Of a stretch of 64,000 nt of DNA, positions 55,468 to 64,000 are shown one piece after another. Position 1 is the first letter of the stretch, and every line of letters starts with the position of its first letter. The stretch covers positions 1-64,000 of the forward strand of contig NZ_CADFDU010000017.1 of NCBI RefSeq assembly GCF_902833045.1, read 5' to 3'. The notes under the pieces are model-generated. The model had not been told where the DNA came from, searched no databases, and was given only the letters and a program-made list of their open reading frames with translations. This stretch comes from Burkholderia sp. BCC0322 (GTDB lineage: Bacteria; Pseudomonadota; Gammaproteobacteria; Burkholderiales; Burkholderiaceae). The position numbers were made by a program, and so were the translations under genes.

Positions 55468-56880
55468 ATGCCGCTTGCGCTGTATGACACCTGGTCGCGC
55501 ACCGTGCGCCCCTTCACGCCAATCCGGGCCGGGCAGGTCGGCATGTATTGCTGCGGCCCCACGGTCTACGACGATGCCCACATCGGCAACCTGAGAACCT
55601 ACGTGTTCGAGGACCTCCTGCGCCGCGTCCTGGAGCGCAACGGATATGCGGTCCGGCACGTCGTCAACATCACCGACGTCGGCCACCTGACTTCGGATGC
55701 GGACGAAGGCGAAGACAAGATGGAGAAGGGGAGCCGTCGGACCGGCGAATCGGCGTGGGCCATCGCCCGGCGCTACACCGAGGCTTTCGTCCGGGACTGG
55801 CGCGCGCTCCACCTGCTCGAGCCGACGATCTGGTGCCGCGCCACCGATCACATCGCCGAACAGATCGCGTTCATCGATACGCTCGACCGGGCCGGCTACG
55901 TCTATCGGACGAGCGACGGCCTCTACTTCGACACCAGCCGGCAGGACGACTACGGTTATCTTGCGCGGCTGGATCGCGCGGGGCTGCAGGCGGGCAAGCG
56001 CGTGGCGCTCGGCGAGAAGCGGAGCATCACGGATTTTGCGTTGTGGAAGTTCAGCCCGGCCGGCGTCAAGCGGCAAATGGAATGGGACAGCCCGTGGGGG
56101 CGCGGCTTTCCGGGCTGGCATATCGAATGCTCGGCGATGTCGGCGAAGTATCTGGGGACGTTGTTCGATATCCATTGCGGCGGCGAGGATCACATCGCCG
56201 TGCATCACAGCAACGAGATTGCGCAGACGCGGGCGGCCCACGGCACGCACCTCGCGAACTACTGGATGCACGGGCACTTCCTGACGCTCGACGCCGATAC
56301 GAAGATGTCGAAGTCGAGCGGCGATTTCGTCCGTCTGCAGACCTTGCAGAGCCGGAACGTCGATCCGCTCGCGTACCGCTACCTGTGCCTGACAGCCCAT
56401 TACCGAAGCAAGCTGCATTTCACGTGGGCGTCGCTCGACGCGGCGCATACCGCGCTGAATCGACTGCGGCACCTCTATGCCGGCTGGCCGGACGGCGGGC
56501 GCGTCGATGCGGATTTCGTCGCGCGATTCGATGCCGAAGTGAACGACGACCTGAATCTGCCCAGGGCGCTCGCGGTGCTGTGGGATCTGGTCAGGAGCAA
56601 CCTGCCGCCCGCGACCCTGAAGGCGACCGTGGACAGCTTCGACACCGTGCTTGGCCTCGATTTGCGCGAATGGAGGCCGGTTGCGCTCGATGTTCCGGAA
56701 TACGTCCGTGCGTGGCTCGGTGAGCGTGAGCGCGCGAGGGCGGACCAGGACTGGGCGCAAGCCGACCGGATCCGGGAAGCGTTGAGCGCCGAGGGCTGGC
56801 GGGTCGAGGACACGCCGGAAGGCCAACGTCTGTTCGGCGTCGTCATGGGCTCGAGCGACACGGGCGTTGCGCCGCGATGA
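55468..56880 (+). CDS. cysS: Cysteinyl-tRNA synthetase, divergent type
   Basis: Attaches cysteine to tRNA-Cys. The 470-residue protein keeps all class I features: zinc/cysteine ligands Cys28 or Cys29, Cys221, His246 and Glu250; HIGN at 38-41; KMSKS at 279-283. Its sequence (NITDVGHLTSDADEGEDKMEKG) follows a lineage different from the standard Burkholderia CysRS as I recall it, which reads NITDIDDKI at this place. It is therefore probably a second, acquired copy. It has its own promoter, structured leader and terminator upstream, and no operon partners. Confidence 0.9.
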   Translation: MPLALYDTWSRTVRPFTPIRAGQVGMYCCGPTVYDDAHIGNLRTYVFEDLLRRVLERNGYAVRHVVNITDVGHLTSDADEGEDKMEKGSRRTGESAWAIARRYTEAFVRDWRALHLLEPTIWCRATDHIAEQIAFIDTLDRAGYVYRTSDGLYFDTSRQDDYGYLARLDRAGLQAGKRVALGEKRSITDFALWKFSPAGVKRQMEWDSPWGRGFPGWHIECSAMSAKYLGTLFDIHCGGEDHIAVHHSNEIAQTRAAHGTHLANYWMHGHFLTLDADTKMSKSSGDFVRLQTLQSRNVDPLAYRYLCLTAHYRSKLHFTWASLDAAHTALNRLRHLYAGWPDGGRVDADFVARFDAEVNDDLNLPRALAVLWDLVRSNLPPATLKATVDSFDTVLGLDLREWRPVALDVPEYVRAWLGERERARADQDWAQADRIREALSAEGWRVEDTPEGQRLFGVVMGSSDTGVAPR

Positions 56881-57107
56881 AGCTCGCGGGCCGCCTGCGT
56901 CAGAGGATCCTGTAAACGGGCCACCGCCCGGCGGCCGTGGTCAACACGGCCGCCGGAATCGTCGGCAACCGTGCCTGCGGCCCGTTCTCCGCGGTTGGCA
57001 TATCATCGCGCTTTGGCCGCGTCCGTACCGTTGTCGCGCGCACGCATCGGCGTGCGCGGTCGTATCCCGAACGGTACCGGCGCGCAGCGCCGCCCGCCGA
57101 GACCTCG

Positions 57108-58358
57108 ATGACCGACTCCGTGCCCGACTCCAGCCCCTTATCCCCGTTACCCGCCAACCTGTTCCGTCACGTCCCGTTCCAGCGCTTCTGGGGCACGCGC
57201 GTGATGTCTTCCCTGGCTTTCCAGATCCTGTCGGTCGCCATCGGCTGGTATGTCTACGCGCTCACGCATAGCGCGTTCGCGCTCGGGCTCGTCGGCCTCG
57301 CGCAGTTCGTGCCGATGTTCGCGCTGACGCTCGTCGTCGGGCAGGTGGCCGACCGCTACGATCGCCGGCGCATCGCGACGATCTGCCAGGGCGTCGAGGC
57401 GCTGGCCGCCGGCGTGTTCCTGCTCGGCGCTGCGCAAGGATGGCTGGCCGCGCCGGCCGTGTATGCGCTCGCCGCGATCGTCGGCACGGCCCGCGCGTTC
57501 GAGTCGCCGTCGGTGTCGTCGCTGCTGCCGGCCGTGGTGCCGCGCACCGACCTGCCGCGTGCGACCGCGCTGTCGACGTCGGCCAACCAGGCCGCGCAGA
57601 TCCTCGGGCCTGCGTTCGGCGGGCTGCTCTATGGCGTCGGTGCGCCCGCCGCGTTCGGCACGAGCGTCGTGGCATTCGCGATCGCGGCGATGCTGAGCGG
57701 CACGATTCCGCTGCGCAGCGCGCCGCCCGCCCGCGAGCCGGTCACGCTGCGCTCGGTGTTTTCCGGGATCGCATTCATCCGGCGCGAGCCGGCGATTCTC
57801 GGCGCACTGTCGCTCGACCTGTTCGCGGTGCTGTTCGGCGGTGCGACCGCGCTGCTGCCGATCTACGCGCGCGATATCCTGCAGGTCGGCCCGTGGGGGC
57901 TCGGCGCGCTGCGCGCGGCGCCCGCGGTCGGTGCGCTCGCGGGCACGCTGTGGCTCACGCGTTTTCCGCTTAAAGGGCGGCCGGGCCGCGCGATGTTCGG
58001 CGGCGTGATCGCGTTCGGCATCGCGACGATCGTGTTCGGCGTGTCGCGGCACTTCGCGCTGTCGCTCGTCGCGCTGGCCGCGCTCGGCGCATCGGACGTG
58101 GTTAGCGTCGTCGTGCGCCTGTCGCTCGTGCAACTTCGCACGCCCGACGACATGCTCGGACGCGTGAGCGCGGTCAATTCGCTGTTCATCGGCACGTCGA
58201 ATCAGCTCGGCGAATTCGAATCGGGCGTGACGGCCGCGTGGTGGGGCGCGCCGACGGCGATCGTCGTCGGCGGCGCCGCGACGATCGCGGTTGCGCTCGC
58301 CTGGATGCGGCTGTTTCCGCAGCTCACGAACATGAAGTCGCTCGAGCGCGACGTCTGA
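57108..58358 (+). CDS. MFS exporter, EntS-like
   Basis: A 416-residue, 12-helix MFS exporter of the EntS/DHA3 branch (enterobactin and drug exporters). The start FRHVPFQRFWGTRVMSSLAFQILSVA and the loop GQVADRYDRRRIATICQ are typical, with RAFESPSVSSLLPAVVPRTDLPRATAL following. The substrate is unknown; no siderophore genes are near. ATG 57108 fits the short cytoplasmic tail before TM1. It converges on the YbjQ gene with six bases between. Confidence 0.88.
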   Translation: MTDSVPDSSPLSPLPANLFRHVPFQRFWGTRVMSSLAFQILSVAIGWYVYALTHSAFALGLVGLAQFVPMFALTLVVGQVADRYDRRRIATICQGVEALAAGVFLLGAAQGWLAAPAVYALAAIVGTARAFESPSVSSLLPAVVPRTDLPRATALSTSANQAAQILGPAFGGLLYGVGAPAAFGTSVVAFAIAAMLSGTIPLRSAPPAREPVTLRSVFSGIAFIRREPAILGALSLDLFAVLFGGATALLPIYARDILQVGPWGLGALRAAPAVGALAGTLWLTRFPLKGRPGRAMFGGVIAFGIATIVFGVSRHFALSLVALAALGASDVVSVVVRLSLVQLRTPDDMLGRVSAVNSLFIGTSNQLGEFESGVTAAWWGAPTAIVVGGAATIAVALAWMRLFPQLTNMKSLERDV

Positions 58359-58364
58359 CGCGCA

Positions 58365-58727
58365 TCACGCGTCCTGCGTCACGCGCACGGCCGTGCCGTA
58401 GCAGATGACTTCCGTCACGCCCGCGCCGATCTCGGTCGAGTCGTAGCGCATCGCGACGATCGCGTTCGCGCCGAGCTTGCGCGCATCGTCGAGCATCTTG
58501 TCGAATGCCTGCTGGCGAGCTTTCTCGCACAGCGACGTATACAGCGTGATGTTGCCGCCGAAGATCGTCTGCAGCGATGCGCCGAACGAGCCGACGATCG
58601 AGCGCGAGCGCACGATGATGCCCTGTGCGACGCCGAGCGAGCGGACGGTCGTATGGCCGGGCAGGTCGAAGGCGGTCGTGACGCGAGCGGGCGACAGGTC
58701 GTCGATGGAGCGGGAGGTGTCGGTCAT
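58365..58727 (-). CDS. YbjQ/UPF0145-family protein
   Basis: A 120-residue cytoplasmic protein of the YbjQ family. Conserved features are [29 protein letters not shown], the helix [31 protein letters not shown] and the ending [10 protein letters not shown]. The fold is known as a small pentameric alpha/beta ring; its function is not established. ATG 58727 is the family start. Confidence 0.88.
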   Translation of the reverse strand: MTDTSRSIDDLSPARVTTAFDLPGHTTVRSLGVAQGIIVRSRSIVGSFGASLQTIFGGNITLYTSLCEKARQQAFDKMLDDARKLGANAIVAMRYDSTEIGAGVTEVICYGTAVRVTQDA

Positions 58728-58969
58728 GGCGGCAGGCGTGTAGCGGAGTGGTCGAGTGACGATTCTATCCGGATGCGCGCGCGTGCCCGGTTCGATCGAG
58801 TCGATCGCGCGGCACGTCACGCGCGATGAAGCTTCCGTAGCGGTCGTTTTTGCATGCGTCTCCACGAGGCGCAGACCGGCATCGTCGGGAAGGAAGCGTG
58901 TGCGAACGACGCGCACGCCCTTCCTTCATTTCCGTACCGATCGACGGACGAACGAGCGGCGACGCGCCG

Positions 58970-60223
58970 TCAGGGCTTCACGACCGTACCGCCATCCCCA
59001 CCGAGATCGACCGCATAGGCGAGCGCCAGCTTGCCGAACTTCAGCGCGTGGTTCGCCTGGCGATCCGAATTCTCCAGCGTGTCGTTCACGGTATGGATAT
59101 ACGGGCTGTCGTTCTGGTCGGCCTCGAACGGGAACGACGCCGGATACCCTTGCGCATTCCACGACGCGTGATCCGAGCACGCATACCCGCACTGCGACGT
59201 GCCGATCGCGAGTTCCGGCAGGTAGGTCTTCGCCAGATTCGTCAGGTAGGTGTTCTGCGCCGCGTTCGTGTAGTCGGTGATCAGGTAGATATCCTTCGGA
59301 TCGCCATTGTAGTTCGTCATGTCGAGCTGCAGCACGCCGACCACGTTCGCATTCTGCGCGCGGAACTGCTTCGCGATCGCCTTCGAGCCGAGCAGCCCGG
59401 CTTCCTCGGCCGCGTACCCGACGAACTTGATCGTCCGCTTCGGCTTGTAGTTGTTCGCCAGCAGCACGCGCAGCGCCTCGGTCAGGCTCGCGATACCCGA
59501 CGCATCGTCGTCCGCGCCGGGCGAGCGCGTGTTCTCCGTCGTGCGGCCGACCGTCGAATCGAGGTGGCCGCCCAGCACGAGGGTGCCCGCGGCCGGATCG
59601 CTGCCACGGATCGTCAGGATCACGGATTTCTGCGGAAAGCCCGTGTGCGCGAACTGTTCGACGGTGACGTCGGCGCGCGAACCCGCCAGTTGCTTCCACT
59701 GCAGTGCGAGCCAGTCCGATGCGGCGACACCGTGCGACGTCGTGTAGTAGCGGTTCGTGAAGCCGGACAGCGACGTGATTGTGCCGACGATGTTGCTGGC
59801 TTGCAGCTGCTGGATCCACGTGCCGATCTGCGGCGCGTTCGATACCTTGTACACGGCGGCGGTGGCCTGTTTCGCGAGCGTCGGCGGCAACGGCTGCAGT
59901 GCCTGGCGCGCTTCGTCGAACGACGCATGCACGACATAGCCGGGCCCGTGGCCGCGCGTATGGTGAACGGCGTGGGCGAGCTCGCCGAGTCGCGAATCGT
60001 CGATTTCGACGACGTGAACGGTTTCGCGGCGAGCCGCGCCGTCGGCCGTCTTGCCGGCGTCGACCGTCGTGCTGTATTGCGCGGCGGCGCCGGCGTCGAT
60101 CCGTTGCAGCTGGCGGAACGCGGCGTCACCGAGTGTGATCCACACCGGCGTCGCATGCGCGGCGGCGGTCAGCAGCATGCCGCCCAGTGCGACGCTCAGG
60201 CGGGTCAGTTTCAGAGTAGGCAT
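58970..60223 (-). CDS. Secreted M28 aminopeptidase
   Basis: A 417-residue exported zinc aminopeptidase of family M28. The signal peptide (SVALGGMLLTAAAHA) ends near residue 24. A pro-region covers about 25-140. The metal site is complete: His220 (LGGHLDS), Asp near 239 (GADDDASG), catalytic Glu273 or 274 (AAEEAGLLGS), Asp301 (LQLDMTNY) and His377 (YIHTVNDT). Two cysteines in QCGYACSDH resemble the Vibrio aminopeptidase disulfide. It ends a pair with the M4 protease upstream (79-base gap), so they are probably co-transcribed. Confidence 0.92.
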   Translation of the reverse strand: MPTLKLTRLSVALGGMLLTAAAHATPVWITLGDAAFRQLQRIDAGAAAQYSTTVDAGKTADGAARRETVHVVEIDDSRLGELAHAVHHTRGHGPGYVVHASFDEARQALQPLPPTLAKQATAAVYKVSNAPQIGTWIQQLQASNIVGTITSLSGFTNRYYTTSHGVAASDWLALQWKQLAGSRADVTVEQFAHTGFPQKSVILTIRGSDPAAGTLVLGGHLDSTVGRTTENTRSPGADDDASGIASLTEALRVLLANNYKPKRTIKFVGYAAEEAGLLGSKAIAKQFRAQNANVVGVLQLDMTNYNGDPKDIYLITDYTNAAQNTYLTNLAKTYLPELAIGTSQCGYACSDHASWNAQGYPASFPFEADQNDSPYIHTVNDTLENSDRQANHALKFGKLALAYAVDLGGDGGTVVKP

Positions 60224-60302
60224 GTTCGATCTCGTGAGGATGGCGATGTCGAGGAAGAGGGCGTGCCGCAGGCCGTGCGATGCGCCCCCGCCTGCTGCGG
60301 AA

Positions 60303-62015
60303 TTACGACTTCTTCGGTACGGTCACGCCGTACGTGCAACTCTGGTTGTACGCATTGCCGATCGCGGTGAGTTGCGCGTTGCTGTAGCCGAGCGCGGATG
60401 CGGCGGTCAGCACGGCCTGCGCGGCGGCCTTCTGGTTGGTCGAGCTGTTGGTCATCGACAACCCTTTCAGGAACGCCTTGTCCATCGCCTGCGCACCGAT
60501 CGCGTCGCGCGCGACGAGGTTGCACGAGGCCCAGTACTGGCCGGCCGTATGGATCTCCGCGCCGCGCGCCTGCGCATAGGTGCGCCCGACGTTCCAGTTG
60601 GTCACGCGGCCGCCCCAGAACTCGTTGTGGCCGTCCCAGTTGTAGACCCAGTGGTACTGCGCATCCGACGGGCTCCACTGGTTGAAGTCGCGGCTGTAAG
60701 CGGCGGCGAGATAGTCGCCGGTGCCTTCGGACAACCCTTCCTGCTGCGACAGGCCGCCGTTCGTCACCCAGTCGTGGATGCCGTGGCCGAGCTCGTGGAT
60801 CACGACGTCCGCATCCTCCGCATCGTCGACGCCGCCTTGACCGAAGGTCAGCCGGCCGCTGCTCGACGAGTACGACGAGTTGTCGTCGCCCGATTCGCCG
60901 TGCGGATCGTACTGCACGCCGCCCGTGTACTGGTACGGCAGCGCCTTGATGCCGAGTGTCTGGTTCACGTAGCGCAGGAACGTGTCGATGTGGTAGTACG
61001 CGTTCACGGCCTCGAAATACAGGTTGCCGCGCGTGAACTCGAACGCGGGCGTCGATTGCACGGGGCATGCCTTGTCGAGCGGCGCATCGAAATCGACGCA
61101 TACCGCGTACGGGCCCGACAGCGAGTAGCGCGTGCCCGACTGCGCGAGATCCTTCAGCGTCACGCGTACGCGTGCGGCGGTGAGCTGCGACGAATCGGCG
61201 TCGCTGCTGTCCTTGTAGCCGGTGCTGCCGTAGCTGCTCCTGGTCGGCGATAGCGGATCGGGCCGGAATACGAAGCCCGTGCCGTCGGTCGCGTAGAACG
61301 CCTTGTCCTCGGCGCGCAGCACTTCGCCGCTGCCCGAGTCGATCAGCAGTTCCCAGTCGCCTTTCGGGCCGTCGTTCGGGCGGCCGCGCACCTTCCACGC
61401 GGTATGCGTGCCCGTCTTGTCGACGAACGCGACGAGCTGTGCATCGAGGTTCGTGAAGCCGCTCACGCCGAGATACGCGCGTGCGCGGTCGAGCGCCTGC
61501 TGCTGGTCGACGGCCTGCGACTTGCGCGACGTCGCCACCACGCCGTTGATCGTGTTGCTCGCGACGTACAGGATGCGGCCATCCTTCGCGACCGTCACCG
61601 CGATATCGCTGCCGTACACGGGCAATCCGGCCGCCTGCTGCTGCAGGCGCACGACGGTGAAGTCGGCATCGTTGCGCTCCGACGTGACGACGAGGCTCGC
61701 GAGCGCGGTTGCGTCGAGCCCGAGCTGCGTGGCCTGCGACGCGACGAAGTCGCGCGCGGTGGCGGCAGGCGTCGTGGCGGCTTTCTTCGCGCGATACGCG
61801 GGGTTGTACAGCGTGACCGCGACGCCGTCCGGGCGGAACTGCCCGGCGGCCGTGTCGGCCTTGGCGGCCGGCGGCGCGACGCCGCGCGTCAGGCTTTCGC
61901 GCAGGCTCGTTGCTTGCGGATTCGAGACTTTCGTATCGGCCGCCGTGCCGCCGACGATGCCGAAACCGAGCGCGAGACCCAGGGCGAGCGGCAGTGCTTT
62001 GCGTGATGTCTGCAT
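60303..62015 (-). CDS. zmpB: Secreted M4-like metalloprotease, ZmpB-like
   Basis: A 570-residue preproenzyme of a thermolysin-like zinc protease. The signal peptide is residues 1-25; the FTP/PepSY-type pro-domain covers about 60-240. The mature domain has HELGH at 407-411, then the distal zinc ligand Glu430 (GLSEGTGDY). Length and sequence match my recollection of the Burkholderia cenocepacia secreted protease ZmpB, a virulence factor that cleaves host proteins and is made by autocatalytic processing. It precedes an M28 aminopeptidase on the same strand. Confidence 0.85.
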   Translation of the reverse strand: MQTSRKALPLALGLALGFGIVGGTAADTKVSNPQATSLRESLTRGVAPPAAKADTAAGQFRPDGVAVTLYNPAYRAKKAATTPAATARDFVASQATQLGLDATALASLVVTSERNDADFTVVRLQQQAAGLPVYGSDIAVTVAKDGRILYVASNTINGVVATSRKSQAVDQQQALDRARAYLGVSGFTNLDAQLVAFVDKTGTHTAWKVRGRPNDGPKGDWELLIDSGSGEVLRAEDKAFYATDGTGFVFRPDPLSPTRSSYGSTGYKDSSDADSSQLTAARVRVTLKDLAQSGTRYSLSGPYAVCVDFDAPLDKACPVQSTPAFEFTRGNLYFEAVNAYYHIDTFLRYVNQTLGIKALPYQYTGGVQYDPHGESGDDNSSYSSSSGRLTFGQGGVDDAEDADVVIHELGHGIHDWVTNGGLSQQEGLSEGTGDYLAAAYSRDFNQWSPSDAQYHWVYNWDGHNEFWGGRVTNWNVGRTYAQARGAEIHTAGQYWASCNLVARDAIGAQAMDKAFLKGLSMTNSSTNQKAAAQAVLTAASALGYSNAQLTAIGNAYNQSCTYGVTVPKKS

Positions 62016-62505
62016 ACGTGATCCTCATCTCAACGGTTGGACACGCCCGCGCGTTCGTGGCGCGCAGGCACGACACGGCCCGCGCGCCGATTCGATGGAA
62101 CCGGCGCGGCGAAGCGGTGTTGGGGGTGTCGACTGACTAAGGAATACTAAATGTCAGGTCGAAAAGAAACAGGCGGGCGAAGAGCGGGGGGAGCGGACGA
62201 AGAAGCGAACGGCAGGCAGGTGCGGCGACGGCGAATCGAGCATCGTCATGTCATACCCCTCGGATCGGATCGATATCGGTCGATAGCCCGCGTAGTGCGA
62301 TGCGCGTCTGGACGAAGCATGCATGTCGTTAGGCTACCTATCTAACTTTTTTTGGTATGTTACAGAATATTTTCAGCGACATTCCAATTTATTTTCGATG
62401 ACCGCTTCGGTTCGTCGATCAATCGCCTGAATTGTTCAGCGAGCGGCGGGAAACGCTGCCGGAACGTGCAATACCGCGCTGGATTGTGCTTGAAACCGGC
62501 GGCAA
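62016..62505. other. 490-bp region upstream of the M4 protease
   Basis: No convincing gene. It is AT-rich around 62340-62400, unlike its surroundings, and this is the likely promoter region for the protease gene on the minus strand. The right part adjoins the end of the AraC-family gene. Confidence 0.45.
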
Positions 62506-63450
62506 TCAACGTGTCGCGCGCCGGTCGTTGCGCGGGCTCAACCCGAATCGCGTGCGATACGTGCGCGAGAAATGCGAAGGCGATTCGAACCCGCACGCGA
62601 CGCACACCGATGTGATGCTCATGTCGGTCTGCTGCAGCAGTTCGCGTGCGCGATCGAGGCGCAGGTTCAGGTAGAAATGCGTCGGCGTGTCGTTCAGCGT
62701 CGCGCTGAACAGCCGTTCGAGCTGGCGGCGCGTAATCGATACCTCTTGCGCGAGCGCATCGGAGCCGAGCGGGTTTTCCATGTGCCGCTGCATCGTGCCG
62801 ATCACCTGGATCAGCTTGCGGTTGTGCACGCCGTAGCGCGCGGCGATCTCGAGCCGCTGGCTGTCGGAGCGCTGCCGGATCCGGCTGACGACGAACTGCT
62901 CGGAGATCGCTGCTGCGAGATCGGCGCCGTGCCGCCGCCCGATCAGGTCGAGCATCATGTCGATCGACGCGGTGCCGCCCGCGCACGTGATGCGCCGGTC
63001 GTCGATCTCGAACAGCTCCTGCGTCGCGTTCAGGCCGGGGTAGCGTTCGCGGAACGCGGCCAGCGCTTCCCAGTGCAGCGTGAGCGGTTGTGACGCGTCG
63101 AACAGCCCGGCTTCCGCGAGCACGAAGCTGCCCGTATCGATGCCGCCGAGCGTTGCACCATGACGGTGCTGGCGGCGCAGCCAGTCGCCGATCGCGCGCG
63201 TGTAGCACACGAGCGGATCGAAGCCCGCGACGACGAACACCGTATCGACGTCGTCGACCTCCGCGCACGCGGCTTCGGCGGCGACCGGAATGCCGTTGCT
63301 CGCGGCGACGGGCGCGCCGTCGGCGCTGATCACGTGCCACCGATAGAGCTCGGCGCGAAAGCGGTTCGCGACGCGCAGCGGTTCGACCGCGGACATGAAG
63401 CCGAGCGCGGAGAAGCCGGGCAGCAGCAGGAAGTGGAAATCCTCGGGCAT
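62506..63450 (-). CDS. GlxA/GbdR-type AraC regulator
   Basis: A 314-residue regulator with an N-terminal DJ-1/PfpI-like domain (FHFLLLPGFSALGFMSAVEPLRVANRF, residues 4-30) and a C-terminal AraC helix-turn-helix pair (ALAQEVSITRRQLERLF; SITSVCVACGFESPSHFSRTYRTRFG). The first 60 residues strongly resemble GbdR, the glycine-betaine/dimethylglycine regulator of Pseudomonas. That would fit the choline-sulfate genes 10 kb to the left, but not its immediate neighbours. ATG 63450 (MPEDFHFLL) is the family start; a start at 63513 would add 21 residues. Confidence 0.85.
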   Translation of the reverse strand: MPEDFHFLLLPGFSALGFMSAVEPLRVANRFRAELYRWHVISADGAPVAASNGIPVAAEAACAEVDDVDTVFVVAGFDPLVCYTRAIGDWLRRQHRHGATLGGIDTGSFVLAEAGLFDASQPLTLHWEALAAFRERYPGLNATQELFEIDDRRITCAGGTASIDMMLDLIGRRHGADLAAAISEQFVVSRIRQRSDSQRLEIAARYGVHNRKLIQVIGTMQRHMENPLGSDALAQEVSITRRQLERLFSATLNDTPTHFYLNLRLDRARELLQQTDMSITSVCVACGFESPSHFSRTYRTRFGLSPRNDRRATR

Positions 63451-63657
63451 CGGGGCAGGGGATGGGTTCCGGTGGTCGTCGCGTCTGGCACGCGATGGCG
63501 AACCGACGGGCACGCGCCGCGGCCGGCTCGCAGGCGCCGAACGGTCGGCGTCAGCGGAGGATTATCGCGGGTTTTGCGCGTCGACGGCGTGTTTTCGCGG
63601 CGCGCCCGGCCCGGCGCACGGTGGCCGACGGCGGTTCGTCGGCACGACTCGCCGGAC

Positions 63658-63690
63658 AAAAAAAACGCCAACCCGGCCGGGTTGGCGTTT
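63658..63690 (-). terminator. Isocitrate lyase terminator
   Basis: A perfect 26-bp palindrome (63664-63689; AACGCCAACCCGG and its complement) follows the isocitrate lyase stop by about 21 bases on the minus strand. It runs into at least seven T residues on that strand, making it a strong intrinsic terminator. Confidence 0.95.
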
Positions 63691-63710
63691 CGCTTCGGCG
63701 ATGACCAGTA

Positions 63711-64000
63711 TCAGAACTGGTTCATCGTGTTGTCCTTGCCTGCCGCCTTCAGCGCTGCTTCGCCGCTGAAGTATTCCTTGTGATCGTCACCGATGTCCGA
63801 GCCGGACATGTTCTGGTGCTTCACGCAGGCGATACCCTGGCGGATTTCCTTGCGCTGCACGCCGGCCACGTAGCCCAGCATGCCCTGGTCGCCGAAGTAT
63901 TCCTTGGCCAGGTTGTCGGTCGACAGCGCGGCGGTGTGGTACGTCGGCAGCGTGATCAGGTGATGGAAGATGCCTGCTTCACGCGATGCATCGGCCTGGA
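63711..64000 (-). CDS. aceA: Isocitrate lyase, 3' end only
   Basis: The last ~96 codons of isocitrate lyase; the rest lies beyond the window. Translated on the minus strand it reads AKEYFGDQGMLGYVAGVQRK, then QGIACVKHQNMSGSDIGDDH and a C-terminal GKDNTMNQF. This matches the conserved end of the enzyme, which splits isocitrate to glyoxylate and succinate in the glyoxylate shunt. The stop TGA is at 63713-63711, followed by the palindromic terminator. Confidence 0.93.
   Translation of the reverse strand, partial: QADASREAGIFHHLITLPTYHTAALSTDNLAKEYFGDQGMLGYVAGVQRKEIRQGIACVKHQNMSGSDIGDDHKEYFSGEAALKAAGKDNTMNQF

Noticed and set aside
1-64000. CRISPR arrays, tRNA genes, prophage or complete IS elements
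   Set aside because: No spaced direct-repeat array, cloverleaf, integrase, transposase or structural phage gene was recognised on either strand.

Overview
The window looks like a piece of a Burkholderia chromosome, most likely from the Burkholderia cepacia complex. It is very GC-rich, with strong third-position GC bias that produces long shadow frames. It carries a Burkholderia-type 5S rRNA, a ZmpB-like M4 metalloprotease, a betaproteobacterial porin, MetR/MetE and a cepacia-type RHS locus. Species and replicon cannot be fixed from sequence alone. No phage, plasmid, CRISPR array or intact insertion sequence is visible.

Layout: 1-292 is the tail of an rRNA operon (23S-5S spacer, 5S, terminator). 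0.9-7.3 kb holds a DHA2 exporter, a 2OG-Fe(II) oxygenase with an 11-copy 8-bp tandem repeat upstream, a PiT phosphate transporter, and a cobalamin-riboswitch-controlled cbtB-cbtA cobalt importer with a divergent histidine-phosphatase-like gene. 7.3-11.5 kb has metR and metE (B12-independent methionine synthase), divergent across a MetR-type palindrome, then a two-gene unit ending in a detached C-terminal fragment of the queuosine enzyme QueH. 11.5-16.3 kb has a guanidinobutyrase/agmatinase locus (MHS permease, hydrolase, divergent LysR) and a divergent Lrp/LysE exporter pair. 16.5-19.9 kb is a sedolisin (S53) plus serine carboxypeptidase-like (S10) pair. 19.9-25.9 kb is mixed: nadE, an EamA transporter, a DeoR regulator, a phospholipase-D-like protein and a TetR regulator. 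26-31.1 kb is a probable lysine/pipecolate catabolic locus: permease and FAD oxidase on one strand, aminoadipate-semialdehyde dehydrogenase on the other.

31.2-33.7 kb is a large MscS channel. 34.2-36.4 kb is a decayed RHS locus with two one-base frameshifts, an internally shortened protein, and a tip that resembles an Imm11/DUF1629 immunity protein rather than a toxin; a second immunity-like fragment follows. 36.6-50.1 kb contains an MFS transporter, cell-wall enzymes (L,D-transpeptidase, class A PBP) flanking a WG-repeat protein, a MocR/PaiB divergent pair, a TlpA-like thioredoxin, a two-component system and an alpha/beta hydrolase. 50.1-55.1 kb is choline-sulfate uptake and use (betC, choX-like, porin), but the gene in the regulator position is a chimera: a LysR DNA-binding domain joined to the C-terminal half of a metallophosphoesterase. 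55.2-56.9 kb is a divergent-lineage cysteinyl-tRNA synthetase behind a promoter, a structured leader and an intrinsic terminator. 57-64 kb has an MFS exporter, a YbjQ-family protein, secreted M28 and M4 peptidases, a GbdR-like AraC regulator and the 3' end of isocitrate lyase.

Best leads for something not yet described: the cysS leader RNA, the LysR-phosphoesterase chimera, the RHS core fused to an immunity-like domain, and the free-standing QueH C-terminal piece. All identifications come from reading the sequence and from memory of the families; no database search was run.
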